Below, piece by piece: positions 36,835-49,142 of a stretch of DNA of 64,000 bases; the stretch's first letter is position 1, and each line of letters begins with the position of its first letter. The notes beneath the pieces were generated by a model. That model ran no database searches. It saw only the letters and a program-made list of their open reading frames with translations, and was not told the DNA's origin. This DNA is from Rutidosis leptorrhynchoides (lineage: Eukaryota > Streptophyta > Magnoliopsida > Asterales > Asteraceae), in the NCBI RefSeq assembly GCF_046630445.1, contig NC_092339.1, forward strand, positions 82,876,001-82,940,000, given 5' to 3'. A program made the position numbers and the translations under genes.

Positions 36835-37932
36835 GGTAAGTTTGTACAGTTTTTATTTTTTATTTTTATTTTTAGTTTTAACCTTTTGATAATAAACGCT
36901 AATTTGTTCGCTATAAAGTATTAAATTGGTATTCGATGAAATTAGGTCTTGCGACCGAAATTGTTGATATCATACAAAAATTTATTACATCACTGCGAAA
37001 TTTAACGTTTATTCTTAAGGTATAAATATCTTTAATCAATCAACCCAAAATATTTCAAAAACTCGTCATGAGTTAAATTAGGTCATGGAACCGAAATTAC
37101 TTTACCGAAAAGAGGGGCGCATATTTTTGATAATATTTGATTGATTAAAGTGGGATAAAAGCCAAAAAGATTTTTAATTTTATTTTTACTTTGTTTTTAA
37201 AATTAATATTAAAATAATATTGTAAAATTATTAAAATTAAATCAATATATTTAAAATTGTAAATATTTGAAAAATTAATATTTTTAATATAAGTTTGTAT
37301 GTATAAAAACAAAAATATAATTTACGTTTGGTGTGAATTTATTTTTAATTTTATGCATTTTAAATTTAAGTTTGGTGTGAATTTAAAAACAAAAAATTTA
37401 CTTTATTTCGCTAAGTTAAAAATATGATTTTTAAAATTCGTCGTGAGTTGAAGATTAGGTCGTTGAACCGAAATTGCTTTACCAGAGGGAGGGACGAGAA
37501 CTTTTATTATCATTATTTTTAATCTTATTGAATTAAAGTATGCCAAAAACATTAAAAAAACTCAAAAATCTTTGCTTTTAAAACCGCGTTTTAAATAGAC
37601 AAATTTTAAAATTTTGTCGAGGGACGGACTAGGACATCGATCCGAAACGACCTCGTCCTAAATAACAAGGGAAACAAAATTTTAAAATTAATTAATTAAT
37701 TGTTTTATAAGTTAAGTTATTATAAAAAAAAATATACAAACTCCGCGACTCGCGGAGTTTGAAGAGGAAAAACACCGCGACTCGCGGAGGATCAAAATTC
37801 CAGAAAAAAATATAACGCAAGAACAGACCAGTCCCCAACATAACCAAACTCAATTTACTGTGAAAAAAAACCGAAAAAACACTCCCAAAATCGAAATTTT
37901 TCACCAAAAATATCACATTTTTTACTAAAATC
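36835..37932 (+). other. Athila-2 segment between zinc-knuckle ORF and env exon 1
   Basis: This segment is noncoding. It contains four degenerate TAGGTC...ACCGAAATT modules (about 36925-36975, 37065-37130, 37433-37501, 37605-37655). The palindrome pair CCGCGACTCGCGG lies at 37743-37755 and 37775-37787 (starts 32 bp apart); the first copy sits inside a 25-bp perfect palindrome (37739-37763). The env exon-1 AUG follows at 37933. Confidence 0.6.
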
Positions 37933-39956
37933 ATGTTGAGAAGGATGCTATCAAGGAATTACTCAAGAAAAACGGTAAATTTCTACACCTAAACACCATT
38001 TAATCTGAAAATTAGTGTTCTTGAGCAAATTTATACCCAATTCGATTTTGATGCTTTTTAGTGTAATTATACTTAAATTGCTTATGTATTGTGCTTGTAT
38101 AACCAAGATTGATGCTATTTAACATGATTAGAAGCCTTAAACTTCAAATTTTGAGTAATCTAGGGTTTGTGTTCTTGAGCAATTTGGGGCTTTTTGATAT
38201 AAACAGGTTATGGCCGATTTTTGTCATGAATTATTGCTAAATTAAGTAGTGTAACATATTTAGGTAGTTAAATGATCCAAACTTTGAGTCTAAACATGAT
38301 TTTTGAGAATTAAAGTGGACTTTTTCAAGTCTAAAATTCATGAACTTGATTTTTGAGAGATAATGCCATTTGAAACTTGTTTAGTTACTAATAATGATTA
38401 TTTTGACATGTTATTTGAGTTGAATGCTTATGAACTTGGAGAACATTTTCGTATATGCTTATTTGAAAAAGTGTAGATTTGATAAAAATATGAAAATAAG
38501 CATAAGTTTGATATAAATTGAACATGTCATTGTAATTATTTTGCTTGATGATTTTGCTGACACTAATGCATATTTGGATGCACAAAAATTTTGTTTGATG
38601 TGTTTTGCAGACTGAAAGGGGTGAATCTTCATCCCAAGCTCGCATTGCTCCTCCTGAGAATGCGGAACAACAGGATGTTGATAACTATTACAAACAAGAT
38701 ATACCTCATCCAGTTATGACATTTTCAGATATGCACGTGGAAGATTTGCACCCAAACTTGAGATTAGACAGACGTTGGATAGATTATCCAAAATACCAAA
38801 GGGGCTTGCATACTCTTCATTCTAAAGCTGTTTAAGTACCTAGGGTAATAGAATGGGAACCGTTAGAAGCCGTAGAATTGGCCGAGCCAATTAGAGAATT
38901 ACTTACACAGAGGTACGGTAATTCTACTTTTAACGATTAGGTATGATTATTCAACATGCGTAGACCTGTATATAAAGTATGGTGTGAAGAATTATTGTGT
39001 AGTATAGAAATAAATGATTGGGTAACTAGTTTAACCGATCGAACTTTTATTAGATTTTTGTTAGGAGGTTCGATGCGCCACATGTCTCTACTAGACATGG
39101 CTCAGGCCTTACGTATATATACGCCTAAGGAGCTAGCATCTGCCGATTGTCGAGGGTTGATATTAAATGGTAGGCAGATTGATGAATATTTTGATACGCA
39201 TGGTGTATGGAGTCAAATGACTAGCCATCACCGATTTAAAGGGGGAAATTACTCTTATTTGGATATAGATAGAGCTGAGTTAAGAGTAATTCATAGGTTT
39301 TTAGCCAATTCGATTATACAACGAGGTAAAAATAAGAAAAAGGTAAATGAGCAAGATTTATTTTACCACATGTGTATTCGAGACCCACAAAGCGCTGTAA
39401 GTATACCTTATTGTGTGGGTTATTATTTATCAGCTATGGTTAGGGGGATGAGACCGAACAGTATAATAGGAGGTGGTATATTTATTACATTAATTGCTGA
39501 GTATCTCGATGTGGATATAAGTCAGGGGGATTATTAATCGAAGAACCAGAACCCCACGATACAATTGGTTTAAATGTATATCATGGTGCTAAGGTTTTGA
39601 AGAGGCGAAATAACGCCGCAGTAAGATATAATGGAAGACATCCACAGGTTGAGAGAAATCAACAGCCAGGTAATGTGGGAGGGGGAAATGAAATGACAGA
39701 AATGCAAAGGTTTATAGCTTCACAAGAGTATGAAAATGCTAGACATTGAGCATTTGAAGATTGGCAAGTTCATCAAGACCAAATCATAGCTCATTGCCAA
39801 CATATAGGTAAAAACTATAGTCCTACTCCAACGCCTGTATTTCCTCCCTGGTCTATAGAGATTCAACCACCGTATCCTACTTATAACCCTGCTGAAGCAT
39901 TTTATAACACATACGGTTATGCATGGAACACCTACTGGTATCAGTATCAACCCTAG
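37933..39956 (+). pseudogene. Env-position gene of Athila-2 (two exons, broken)
   Basis: The predicted exon 1 is 37933-37974 (MLRRMLSRNYSRKT, ending ACG|GTAAAT), the intron 37975-38610, and exon 2 runs from 38611. Exon 2 aligns throughout with the Athila-1 ORF (ATHILA ORF-1 family) but has nonsense codons at 38833 and around 38938-38946, a one-base loss near 39527, and a further stop near 39746. It ends at 39956. As in Athila-1, the long frame lacks its own AUG and starts at the acceptor. Confidence 0.78.
37975..38610 (+). other. Predicted intron in env-position gene of Athila-2
   Basis: The segment is 636 nt, with donor GTAAAT and acceptor TTTTGCAG. Its length and boundaries are identical to the segment at 7237-7872 although the internal sequence has diverged. 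Confidence 0.65.
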
Positions 39957-40781
39957 TTTATTTAGTTTTATTTATTTTTGTAATGTTACTACATTTAACA
40001 CTTATGTTAATATTGTAATAGTTTTTATAATTTTCTAACTTTTATTATTAGATTTTAATAATTTTTGAATGTGGGGTAATATACCAAACTTCAAAAATAT
40101 GTATATATGTTTGCAGTTTATCTTATGTACACAACAGGGTAAAACAACGCATTTTCAAAGACTGGCATTAAGTTCAGCAAAAGCAACTAATTTTGACGAC
40201 AAGATGCAAAATATATGTGAAATAACAACAAGACGGAATGAACAAATGATGTGCACCATTTATCATTCAACACAAACGCCAATATGTTTGGAAACTTTGG
40301 TAAAATTTAATCATTTTTCTACGCTAATCACCCTCAATAATTTAAATTGTTACTGATTTCTTGCAAATGAGGGCATTGCAAGATCTTAAGTGTGGGAAGG
40401 GGTTAAATTCTTTCGAATTTTAAAATTTTTACTTTATACACTAGGTTACCATTAGAAATACTAGTAACGCAGTAGTTGTATTAGAATCTAGTGCTCTCTG
40501 ATAACAAAGAACAGCCTTAGTCTTATATACTGACTACCCAATTCTAGTAAAATTTTTCAAAATTTTCAATTAAATGAACTCAAAATCATGTTTATACATA
40601 TTTATGAACGATAAAACTAGGTGTTAACACCGAAATTATTGTAACCTTGGAAAGGACATAAATTGAGAAACATACCAAACTGTTAGAATTCATTTAAGAA
40701 TGGAATAGAGGAAAATAAAAAGGCAAAGAAAAGAAAAATAAAAGCCAAGTGTGGGAAAATTACCAAGTTATTTTAAACATA
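39957..40781 (+). other. Athila-2 3' tail, part before G3
   Basis: This is noncoding tail homologous to Athila-1 5040-5889. It holds the small conserved frame MWGNIPNF... (40069-40356) and a TAGGT...ACCGAAATT module (about 40605-40660). The last five bases ACATA are the G3 target duplication. Confidence 0.7.
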
Positions 40782-43679
40782 TGTAATGACCCGCACTTTT
40801 TCGATCGTTCTATACTTATAAGATTAATATTTACATAAATTAAACCTTACCAACATGATAAGCAATCCAAATTGTTGAGACTTATGTTTTTGAAATGAGT
40901 TTTACACAACGTTTGACCGTCTAGTTTGACCGATGATATCACGAACTATATAACATATGATAATTATACGTTTGTGTATATATATGTATATATACATATT
41001 TAACATGATCTAAGGATGTTTTAATATCTCATTTTGTATTAATAACAATAAGTTATAAGTATATTTTGAACCTACTAACTTAAGTTTTCAAAACAATAAC
41101 CATACGTAACGTTATTTGATATAAATACTTATAACCTATAATGTTTATACATATATCGTATATATAATGTATTTAATCACTTTTTAAAGACTTAAATACA
41201 TAAAACAATATAAGTATATTCACAAAAGATAGCTATATTTGAATTCTCATTCCATTTTTCACAAAATTTCTATACGTATATCTAGAGTACATGTACTCGT
41301 ATCATACCTAACCTCTATACGTATTTACTATTGGTATATACACATCAAATCACCACCAACCAGCCCTTGTTCAATGCCTTATGTATAAGGTAACTACTTT
41401 TGTTATCTAGTATGACAATTTCACATGATTAAAAGATTTTTTCACAAAATTACAAACTTATACACCTTTTACACCACCATTTATACTCCATTCCATTTTC
41501 ATTTTACTACACATTTCTTTAACCAAAAACACACTCTTAAGAAACTCCATAACCATTCAGCTAGTATCCATGAAGATCTAGCCATAAAAACATCACTTAA
41601 ACACCATAAGAAAAACCTTACAAAAACACTTCAAGAATCCTTCCAAGAACACAAGTTTACTTCCAATCTTTCATCCAATTCCATCACTCTTTTGGTTCTA
41701 GATTTTTACTTCTCTTTTACAGCAATCTTGTCCAAGTAACTTGAGGTAGTAACTTTGTTCATAACCTTATTCGATTCATATATATATAGCTATCTTATTT
41801 TGTGGTATAAAATTTTAACAACAAGAACATAGTTTGAATGTTTTCAAACTTGTTTGCAAACTAAATAGATCCTTCTAACTTAACTTTTAAAATACTTCAA
41901 GACCTGTAATATAACATAAATATATGCTAATTTAACAAGGTATAACTTGGTTTTTCAAAGAACACCTTAAAAACTGTTTTTACGACGTCGGAGTGCAACC
42001 GGGGGCTGTTTGGGGTTGGATAATTAAAAACCATCTTGAACTTTGAATTGGAGGTTTATATTCTGGAAAAATGATATTTCTTATGAATATGTTAACACAT
42101 AAAAATTTCATGATTTAATTCAAAGTATAAGTGTTTTTAGAAAAATGGTCATTAAATGATATTTTTGTAACAAAAATGATTAACTTCATAAGTTTCACCA
42201 AAGTTTGACCTTTGACCTGTGATTTCGAATACAAACTAAGGTATTTACAGTTCATATTCTTAAAGAGGGACTCGATCCAAGGAAGTGGCAAGTTGAACCA
42301 ACGAAAACGGAGTTGTAACGAAGAAACTATGACCAAAACGAAATCGGATATCTAAGACTAGTTTAGCTACGAAAATAATTGGAGAAAATTAAATAAATCA
42401 CATCTTTTTAAAATAACATGATATTTTATATATATGTACTCATAATTTAATTTTATATGGTTCAGGATCACCCGTAAACAATACGAGAAGATTAATCATA
42501 AGATCCCATGATTGTACGCAACACGTCATTTGACAACACCGGTACTTTATGTACGCAACACGTCATTTGACAACACCGGTACCGTGGGTCAAGATTATCT
42601 CGACCAATACATATACGATGGGGGTTTTTATTTATTTCATTGGGGGTTTATTAAACACCTAAAAATGAACCATTAAAATTGAATTACTAACATCGAGCTG
42701 CTAACTACGGACTAAGGAATTATTAAAAGTATTAAAAGTATAACAAGTATATATATGTGACGATTTTTTTAAAAAGAAAAGGTATTGATATATTATATAT
42801 GGATAGGTTCGTGATATCAATCGGAGACCAAGTCGAAATTACATATCTTCAAGACGAAAGTGAGTATATAGTCCCACTTTTAAACTCTAAGTATTTCGGG
42901 ATGAGAATACATGTATTTTATGTTTTACGTTATGGACACAAGTAACTGAAAAATATATTCTACGTTGAGTTGTACCACTGGCATACTTCCCTGTAGCTTG
43001 GTAACTATTATTTATAGCGGTATTGTAAACGCGAATCCTGTTGATAGATCTATCGGGCCTGACAACCCCAACCGGACTGGACGACCAGTATTCAACGGTT
43101 GCACAGTACTTCGTTTCGTGACTACACTTGGTACGGTATAGTAAGATTTCATAATAAAGGGAATATGCGACGTGATTAAATGTTAAGTATGGTTACCAAG
43201 TGCTCAACCACTTAGAATATTTTTATTAAAATGTTTACATATGAAATCTTGTGGTCTATATATATATATATTGCTGCCGGCATTAAACCTATATCTCACC
43301 AACTTTATGTTGATGTTTTAAACATGTTTATTCTCAGGTAATAATTAGAAGCTTCCGCTGCAACATGTTGAATTTAAGCAAGATCTTGAGTATGCATATT
43401 TGTGTCAAAAACAAAACTGCATATCCGAGGATTTGTATTGTAAAATATGCTAGAAATCGTGTTGTTATCATCATATGTAAAGTTTGTAAGTCTAAGATTA
43501 TCGCTAAACGATAATCATCTTTTTATTGTCTAAAGCTTGTATGAAAAATAAGAATTATGGTTTGTAATGTAAAATATATGCAGTTGTTCTTTTAAAAATG
43601 TCGCATATAGAGGTCAATACCTCGCTATGAAATCATACGTTATCTAACACGTTCTTATGGTTAAGGACGGGTTATGACA
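40782..43679 (+). repeat. G3 5' LTR (2898 bp)
   Basis: This LTR is practically identical to 49143-52040. It contains a 33-bp tandem duplication (42513-42582). Open frames inside it are duplicated in both LTRs and are not genes. Confidence 0.95.
42513..42582 (+). repeat. 33-bp direct repeat in G3 LTR
   Basis: Two identical 33-bp copies begin TGTACGCAACACGTC at 42513 and 42550 (period 37). The same pair is at 50874 and 50911 in the 3' LTR, so it predates this insertion. Confidence 0.85.
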
Positions 43680-43681
43680 TG

Positions 43682-43693
43682 TGGTATCAGAGC
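43682..43693 (+). other. G3 primer binding site
   Basis: TGGTATCAGAGC, two bases after the LTR, is a perfect 12-base match to the usual plant tRNA-iMet PBS. Confidence 0.92.
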
Positions 43694-43867
43694 GGTGGTC
43701 TTAGCGAACCAGGTTTGCATTAGTGTGTCTAACTGATAAGTCGTTAGGATACATTAGTAAATCTGGACTTTGGCCGGGTCTGATTTAAAAACCATTGCTT
43801 ATCATTGTTGGTTAAAATTTATATGTAAATATTATGTAGTACTAATGGGTTAGTTGTTGTATGATAG

Positions 43868-44320
43868 ATGTCGGGCTCAAAACTTGTTATCACATTCAGC
43901 GACTCCGAACCAGAATCTTCAGATGGTGTTCTAGTCATTAACCTATCCGATGACGAAAATAATATCTTTGGGGAAGACTCACAAATTCCGGATGAACCGA
44001 CTATAGAGAACCCGGAAAGTGAACCCGAGGAGGAAAGTGAACCCGATGAGGAAAGTGAACCCGAGGAAGAAATACAGGAAATTACAAAAGACAAGTTCGA
44101 ACTAGGAAAGAAACGAAAGGCTAATGAATTAGAAAATTCAAATCCCGAGTTTAGTAAGGATGATGTGGCACCAACTCCACTAGACACTACCACCCCTATT
44201 CCCGCTATTCCTATTCGTTCTATCCCGGCATCCAGTTCTTCAGTCCCACAGCCAAAATATAGGCAGACAGCTAGGATAAGCGTTAGGCGATTCATTGAAC
44301 CTAAACGTCTTAGAAAATAG
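43868..44320 (+). CDS. Acidic leader ORF of G3 (150 aa, unknown function)
   Basis: An intact 150-codon ORF lies between PBS and gag. It begins MSGSKLVITFSDSEPES, has the motif GEDSQIPDE (about residues 38-46), a run of ESEPEEE-type repeats, then a basic C-terminus (ARISVRRFIEPKRLRK). No known domain is recognised. It is not the gag start, because gag begins at 44689 after a stop and a 370-bp gap. A homologous ORF with the same position and motif is in G4 (55560-55937). A strong acceptor-like polypyrimidine/AG (44682) just before the gag AUG suggests that the leader region could be removed by splicing to express gag, but I could not define an in-frame donor. Confidence 0.6.
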   Translation: MSGSKLVITFSDSEPESSDGVLVINLSDDENNIFGEDSQIPDEPTIENPESEPEEESEPDEESEPEEEIQEITKDKFELGKKRKANELENSNPEFSKDDVAPTPLDTTTPIPAIPIRSIPASSSSVPQPKYRQTARISVRRFIEPKRLRK

Positions 44321-44688
44321 ACCAAACGATGCCCTGACGTATTAAACCATGGGATCATATAATGTTTTGTATAATATTATTAGTGTGGTTTGCTTAATGT
44401 TCGATGTAAGATAAGCATATGTAAAATAGTGAAGTGTGAAATGCAATAATTTTCCATGGTTAAGTATTATTTAGATGGTAGTAATTGATTCTGTACTAAG
44501 CTATTAAGTATGGACATTAACGGGTAGGTACTACCCTAGATATAATTATAAAACGCTAATAAGAAGAAAATGCTTTTATAATAATACCTGGTTCATATTA
44601 TTAATAAGCTATAATGTACTGTAAATATACACTACATCTATAATATTCCATGTGAATAATTATTTTCTTTTCATTCTTATAGAAGAAT

Positions 44689-47600
44689 ATGGCGCGATTG
44701 AACCGAATGACGGAACAAGAAATCCAGGAACTCATCAATCAGCGAGTGAATGACAGAATGTTATGGGTCGAGGCTGCAAGAGGTGCTGCAGTTAACCCAA
44801 ATCCTCGTGTGGGGTGCACTTACAAAACTTTTCAAGCTTGCAAGCCCTCATCATTCAGTGGAACAGAAGGACCGATCGGTTTAACCCGGTGGATAGAAAA
44901 GATGGAGACTGTGTTTAAAATAAGTGGTTGTGTTGAAAAGGACATGACCAAGTATGCATCGTGCACTTTACAAGATAGTGCACTCACGTGGTGGAAAAAT
45001 TATGTGAAGGCTGTAGGAGGAGATGTAGCTTATGATACTCCTTGGGAAGAATTCAAAACAATGTTAATCAACGAGTATTGTCCAAGGAACGAGGTTAGGA
45101 AGTTGGAAGATGAATTACGAAGCCTGAAGGTTGTTGGTACTGAAATCACCAACTACAATTAGCGATTCATGGAATTAGTTTTGCTATGTCCTGAATTGGT
45201 TCCAACCGAAGAACGGAAGATTGAACTGTACAAAGACGGTTTGCCTAAAAAGGTCAAGGCAAATGTTACAGCATCCAAACCCAAGACTATTCATGAAGCT
45301 ATCACCATGGCGAACGAGTTGATGGACCAGATTATTCTGGATAAGAACACCGATGTCAAGACATCGGGAAACAAAAGAAAGTGGGAAGGTAATCATCAAC
45401 AATCCAACAAGAAACAAGAAACCACGCAAGGTGCGGGTAGCGGTTCAAACTCAGGTTACAAAGGACGAAATCCTTTATGTAACAGATGCCACAAACATCA
45501 CTCTGGTTATTGTAATGTGGTGTGCAACAATTGTAATCGAAAAGGTCATCTTGCTGAAGATTGTAGGGTTCCTGCTACAAATATAAACGGTACCAAGACT
45601 CCTGCCACCAATGCAAATAGAACTGCCTTGGACACTGTTACTTGTTATGGGTGTGGGAAACAGGGTCATTATAAGAGTCAGTGCCCGAATCCAGAGAAGA
45701 ATAACGGATCTGCACGTGGAAGAGCATTTGTTATTAATGCTAGAGAGGCGTATGAAGACCCGGAGCTTGTTACGGGTACGTTTACCATTAATAACTTATC
45801 CGCATCTATTATATTTGATACTGGTGCCGATAAAAGTTACGTGTGTAGAGACTTTCACGCTAAATTGAATTGTTCATCATTACCTCTAGATGCTAAGTAC
45901 ATGATTGAGTTAGCTAATGGTAAACTAATTAAAGCCGATAAAATTTGCCGTGATTGTAAAATAAATTTAGCCGGAGAAACATTTAAGATTGATTTGATAC
46001 CCGTAGAATTAGGAAGTTTTGATGTAATAGTCGGCATGGACTGGATGTCCAAAATAGGAGCTGAAGTTGTGTGCGCCAAGAAGGCAATTCGCATTCCTCG
46101 TAAGAATAAAATGCCAGTAATGATTTATGGAGAGAAGGGTAACTCAAAGCTAAAACTCATTAGTTATTTGAAAGCTCAAAAGTGCTTGAAGAAAGGGTGC
46201 TATGCTATCTTAGCACATGTTAATAAAGTCGAAATGAAGGAAAAAGTGAAGAGCATTAATGACGTGCCTGTGGCAAGAGATTTTCCTGAAGTCTTTCCGG
46301 AAGAGTTGCCGGGATTACCTCCATTTAGATCTGTAGAATTTCAAATAGATTTAGTACCAGGAGCTGCACCAGTTGCCCGTGCTCCATATAGACTTGCACC
46401 ATCCGAGTTAAAAGAACTTCAGAGTCAGTTAAAAGAATTACTGGATCGTGGATTCATACGACCAAGTACTTCACCATGGGGAGCTCCGATTCTATTTGTT
46501 AAAAAGAAAGATGGATCTTTTAGGATGTGTATAGATTATCGTGAATTAAATAAGTTAACTATCAAGAATCGGTATCCACTACCGAGAATTGATGACTTAT
46601 TTGATCAACTGCAAGGATCATGTGTTTATTCGAAAATCGACCTAAGATCGGGCTATCATCAACTACGCGTCAAAGAAGAAGATATACCGAAAACTGCTTT
46701 TCGGACACGTTATGGTCATTACGAATTTTTGGTCATGCCGTTTGGATTGACGAATGCGCCAGCTGTATTCATGGACCTCATGAATCGAGTTTGTAGTCCA
46801 TATTTAGATAAGTTTGTTATTGTTTTCATTGATGATATTCTTATCTATTCCAAGAGTGAGCAAGAGCATAAACAGCATTTAAGGTTGATATTAGAGTTGT
46901 TGAGAAAAGAACAGCTATATGCTAAATTTTCTAAATGTGCTTTCTGGTTGAAAGAAGTGCAATTTCTTGGCCACGTTGTTAGTAGCAAAGGAATTCAGGT
47001 TGATCCAGCTAAAATTGAGGCCATTGAAAAATGGGAGACTCCTAAAACACCAATGCATATACGCCAATTTTTGGGTTTAGCCGGTTATTATAGAAGGTTC
47101 ATTCAAGATTTTTCCCGAATAGCTAAGCCGTTGACAGCATTAACGCAAAAAGGGAAGAAATACGAATGGACCTCGGAGCAGGAGAACGCATTTCAATTAC
47201 TGAAGAAGAAGTTAACTACGGCGCCTATTTTATCGTTACCTGAAGGGAACGATGATTTTGAAATATATTGTGACGCTTCGCGACAAGGTTTTGGTTGTGT
47301 TCTTATGCAACGAAAGAAAGTTATTGCATACGCATCCCGACAATTGAAAATTCACGAGCGGAATTATACGACGCACGATCTAGAACTGGGAGCAGTCGTG
47401 TTTGCGTTGAAGATATGGAGACACTACTTATATGGGGTTAAATGCACTGTGTTTACTGATCATAAAAGCCTTCAACATATTTTTGATCAGAAACAGTTGA
47501 ACATGAGGCAATGTAGGTGGGTCGAGCTGATAAACGACTATGATTGTGAAATTCGTTATCATCCCGGGAAGGCGAACGTGGTGGCCGATGCTTTAAGCAG

Positions 47601-49095
47601 AAAGGAACGAGAACCAATTCGAGTTCGAGCGATGAACATAAAAATTCGCATGAATCTCAACTCGCAAATCAAAGAAGTTCAACGAGAAGCACTTACTAAA
47701 GAAAACATAAGAAATGAAATAATGAAGAAGTATGAGAAGCAACTCGTTATACGGGAAGACGGAATTCGATATTTTGCAAATCGTATTTGGGTACCGAAGT
47801 TGGGTGGATTAAGGAAGTTGATTTTGAACGAGGCACATAAGACAAGATACTCGATACATCCTGGAGTTGGAAAGATGTATCAAGATCTTAAGACACATTA
47901 TTGGTGGCCTAATTTAAAGACAGACGTTGCAACATATGTTGGGGAGTGTTTAACTTGTTCCAAGGTCAAAGCAGAACACCAGAAGCCATCAGGGTTACTT
48001 CAACAACCAGAAATCCCAGAATGGAAATGGGATGGTATTACCATGGATTTCATCACGAAGTTACCAAAGACTGCCTGGGGATACGACACCATTTGGGTGA
48101 TTGTTGATCGTCTCACCAAGTCTGCACATTTCTTGCCTATAAAGGAAACGGATAGAATGGAGAAACTATTACGATTGTATATAAATGAAATAGTTTCAAG
48201 GCATGGAATACCTATTTCCATTATATCTGATCGTGATAGTAGATTTACCTCAAAGTTCTGGCAATCACTACAAGAGGCCCTAGGAACTCATTTGGATATG
48301 AGCACCGCATATCATCCGCAAACCGACGGGCAGAGTGAAAGAACAATTCAGACTCTTGAAGACATGCTCAGGGCATGTGTGATCGATTTTGGAAACGGAT
48401 GGGATAAGTATCTACCATTAGCAGAATTCTCGTATAATAATAGTTATCATGCGAGCATTAAAGCTGCACCATTCGAACCATTGTACGGAAGGAAGTGTAG
48501 ATCTCCTATCTGTTGGAATGAAGTAGGAGATCGACAATTAACTGGTCCCGAGATCATACATGAAACTTCTGAAAAGATAGTACAAATCAAGGAGAGATTG
48601 AAAACAGCCCGTAGTCGCCAAAAGAGCTACTCCAATGTTCGAAGGAAACCATTAGAGTTTCAAATCGGTGACATGGTTATGTTAAAGGTGTCACCATGGA
48701 AAGGTGTAATACGTTTTGGAAAAAGGGGTAAACTAAACCCAAGATATGTAGGCCCGTTCAAGATCATCGAACGCATTGGACCGGTAGCTTATCGACTCGA
48801 GTTACCGCAACAACTCGCCGGAGTACATAATACCTTTCACATCTCAAACCTTAAGAAGTGTCTTGCAAAGGAAGATTTCACCATTCCTCTTGAAGAAATC
48901 CATGTCGACGAGAAACTACAATTCGTCGAAGAACCAATCGAAATCATGGACCGTGAAGTTAAACAGCTCAAGCAGAGCAACATACCGATCGTTAAGGTTC
49001 GTTGGAATGCTCGAAGGGGTCCCGAGTTTACTTGGGAATGAGAGGATCAGATGAAACAAAAGTATCCACACTTGTTTCTCGATGACGCAAAATAG
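44689..49095 (+). pseudogene. G3 gag-pol polyprotein with two nonsense codons
   Basis: One frame of 1469 codons runs from AUG 44689. It contains a gag domain (about residues 40-200), two CCHC knuckles ([14 protein letters not shown] and [14 protein letters not shown], about residues 278-335), retropepsin FDTGADKS (Asp about 377), RT with FIDDIL (Asp about 715), and RNase H with CDAS (Asp about 862). Integrase follows with an HHCC finger and a D-D-E triad at about 1120, 1181 and 1217. [15 protein letters not shown] module and a chromodomain-like tail ending FTWE...YPHLF complete it. TAG at 45160-45162 (probably from CAG) and TGA at 49039-49041 (probably from CGA) are the only breaks. All catalytic residues are present. 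The tail favours a Tekay/Del-type chromovirus. Confidence 0.93.
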
Positions 49096-49142
49096 GTACA
49101 ATTTTAAAATTTCGGGACGAAATTTATTTAACGGGTAGGTAC
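49096..49142 (+). other. G3 3' untranslated strip with polypurine tract
   Basis: TTTCGGGACGAAATTT, a conserved sequence at this place in many plant chromoviruses, is followed by AACGGGTAGGTAC directly before the 3' LTR. Confidence 0.75.

Noticed and set aside
41425..41739. 104-codon frame in G3 5' LTR, repeated at 49786-50100
   Set aside because: It lies in the LTR, is low in complexity (H/T/F/K rich) and is duplicated only because LTRs are duplicated.
43819..44358. Serine/glycine-rich frame antisense to the acidic leader ORF
   Set aside because: It is a shadow of the GAA/CCC repeat codons on the other strand. The same happens at 55526-55831.
44153..44682. Possible intron from TTTA|GTAAGG in the leader ORF to the acceptor before G3 gag
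   Set aside because: The splice would join the leader frame to gag out of frame, and no other in-frame donor was convincing.
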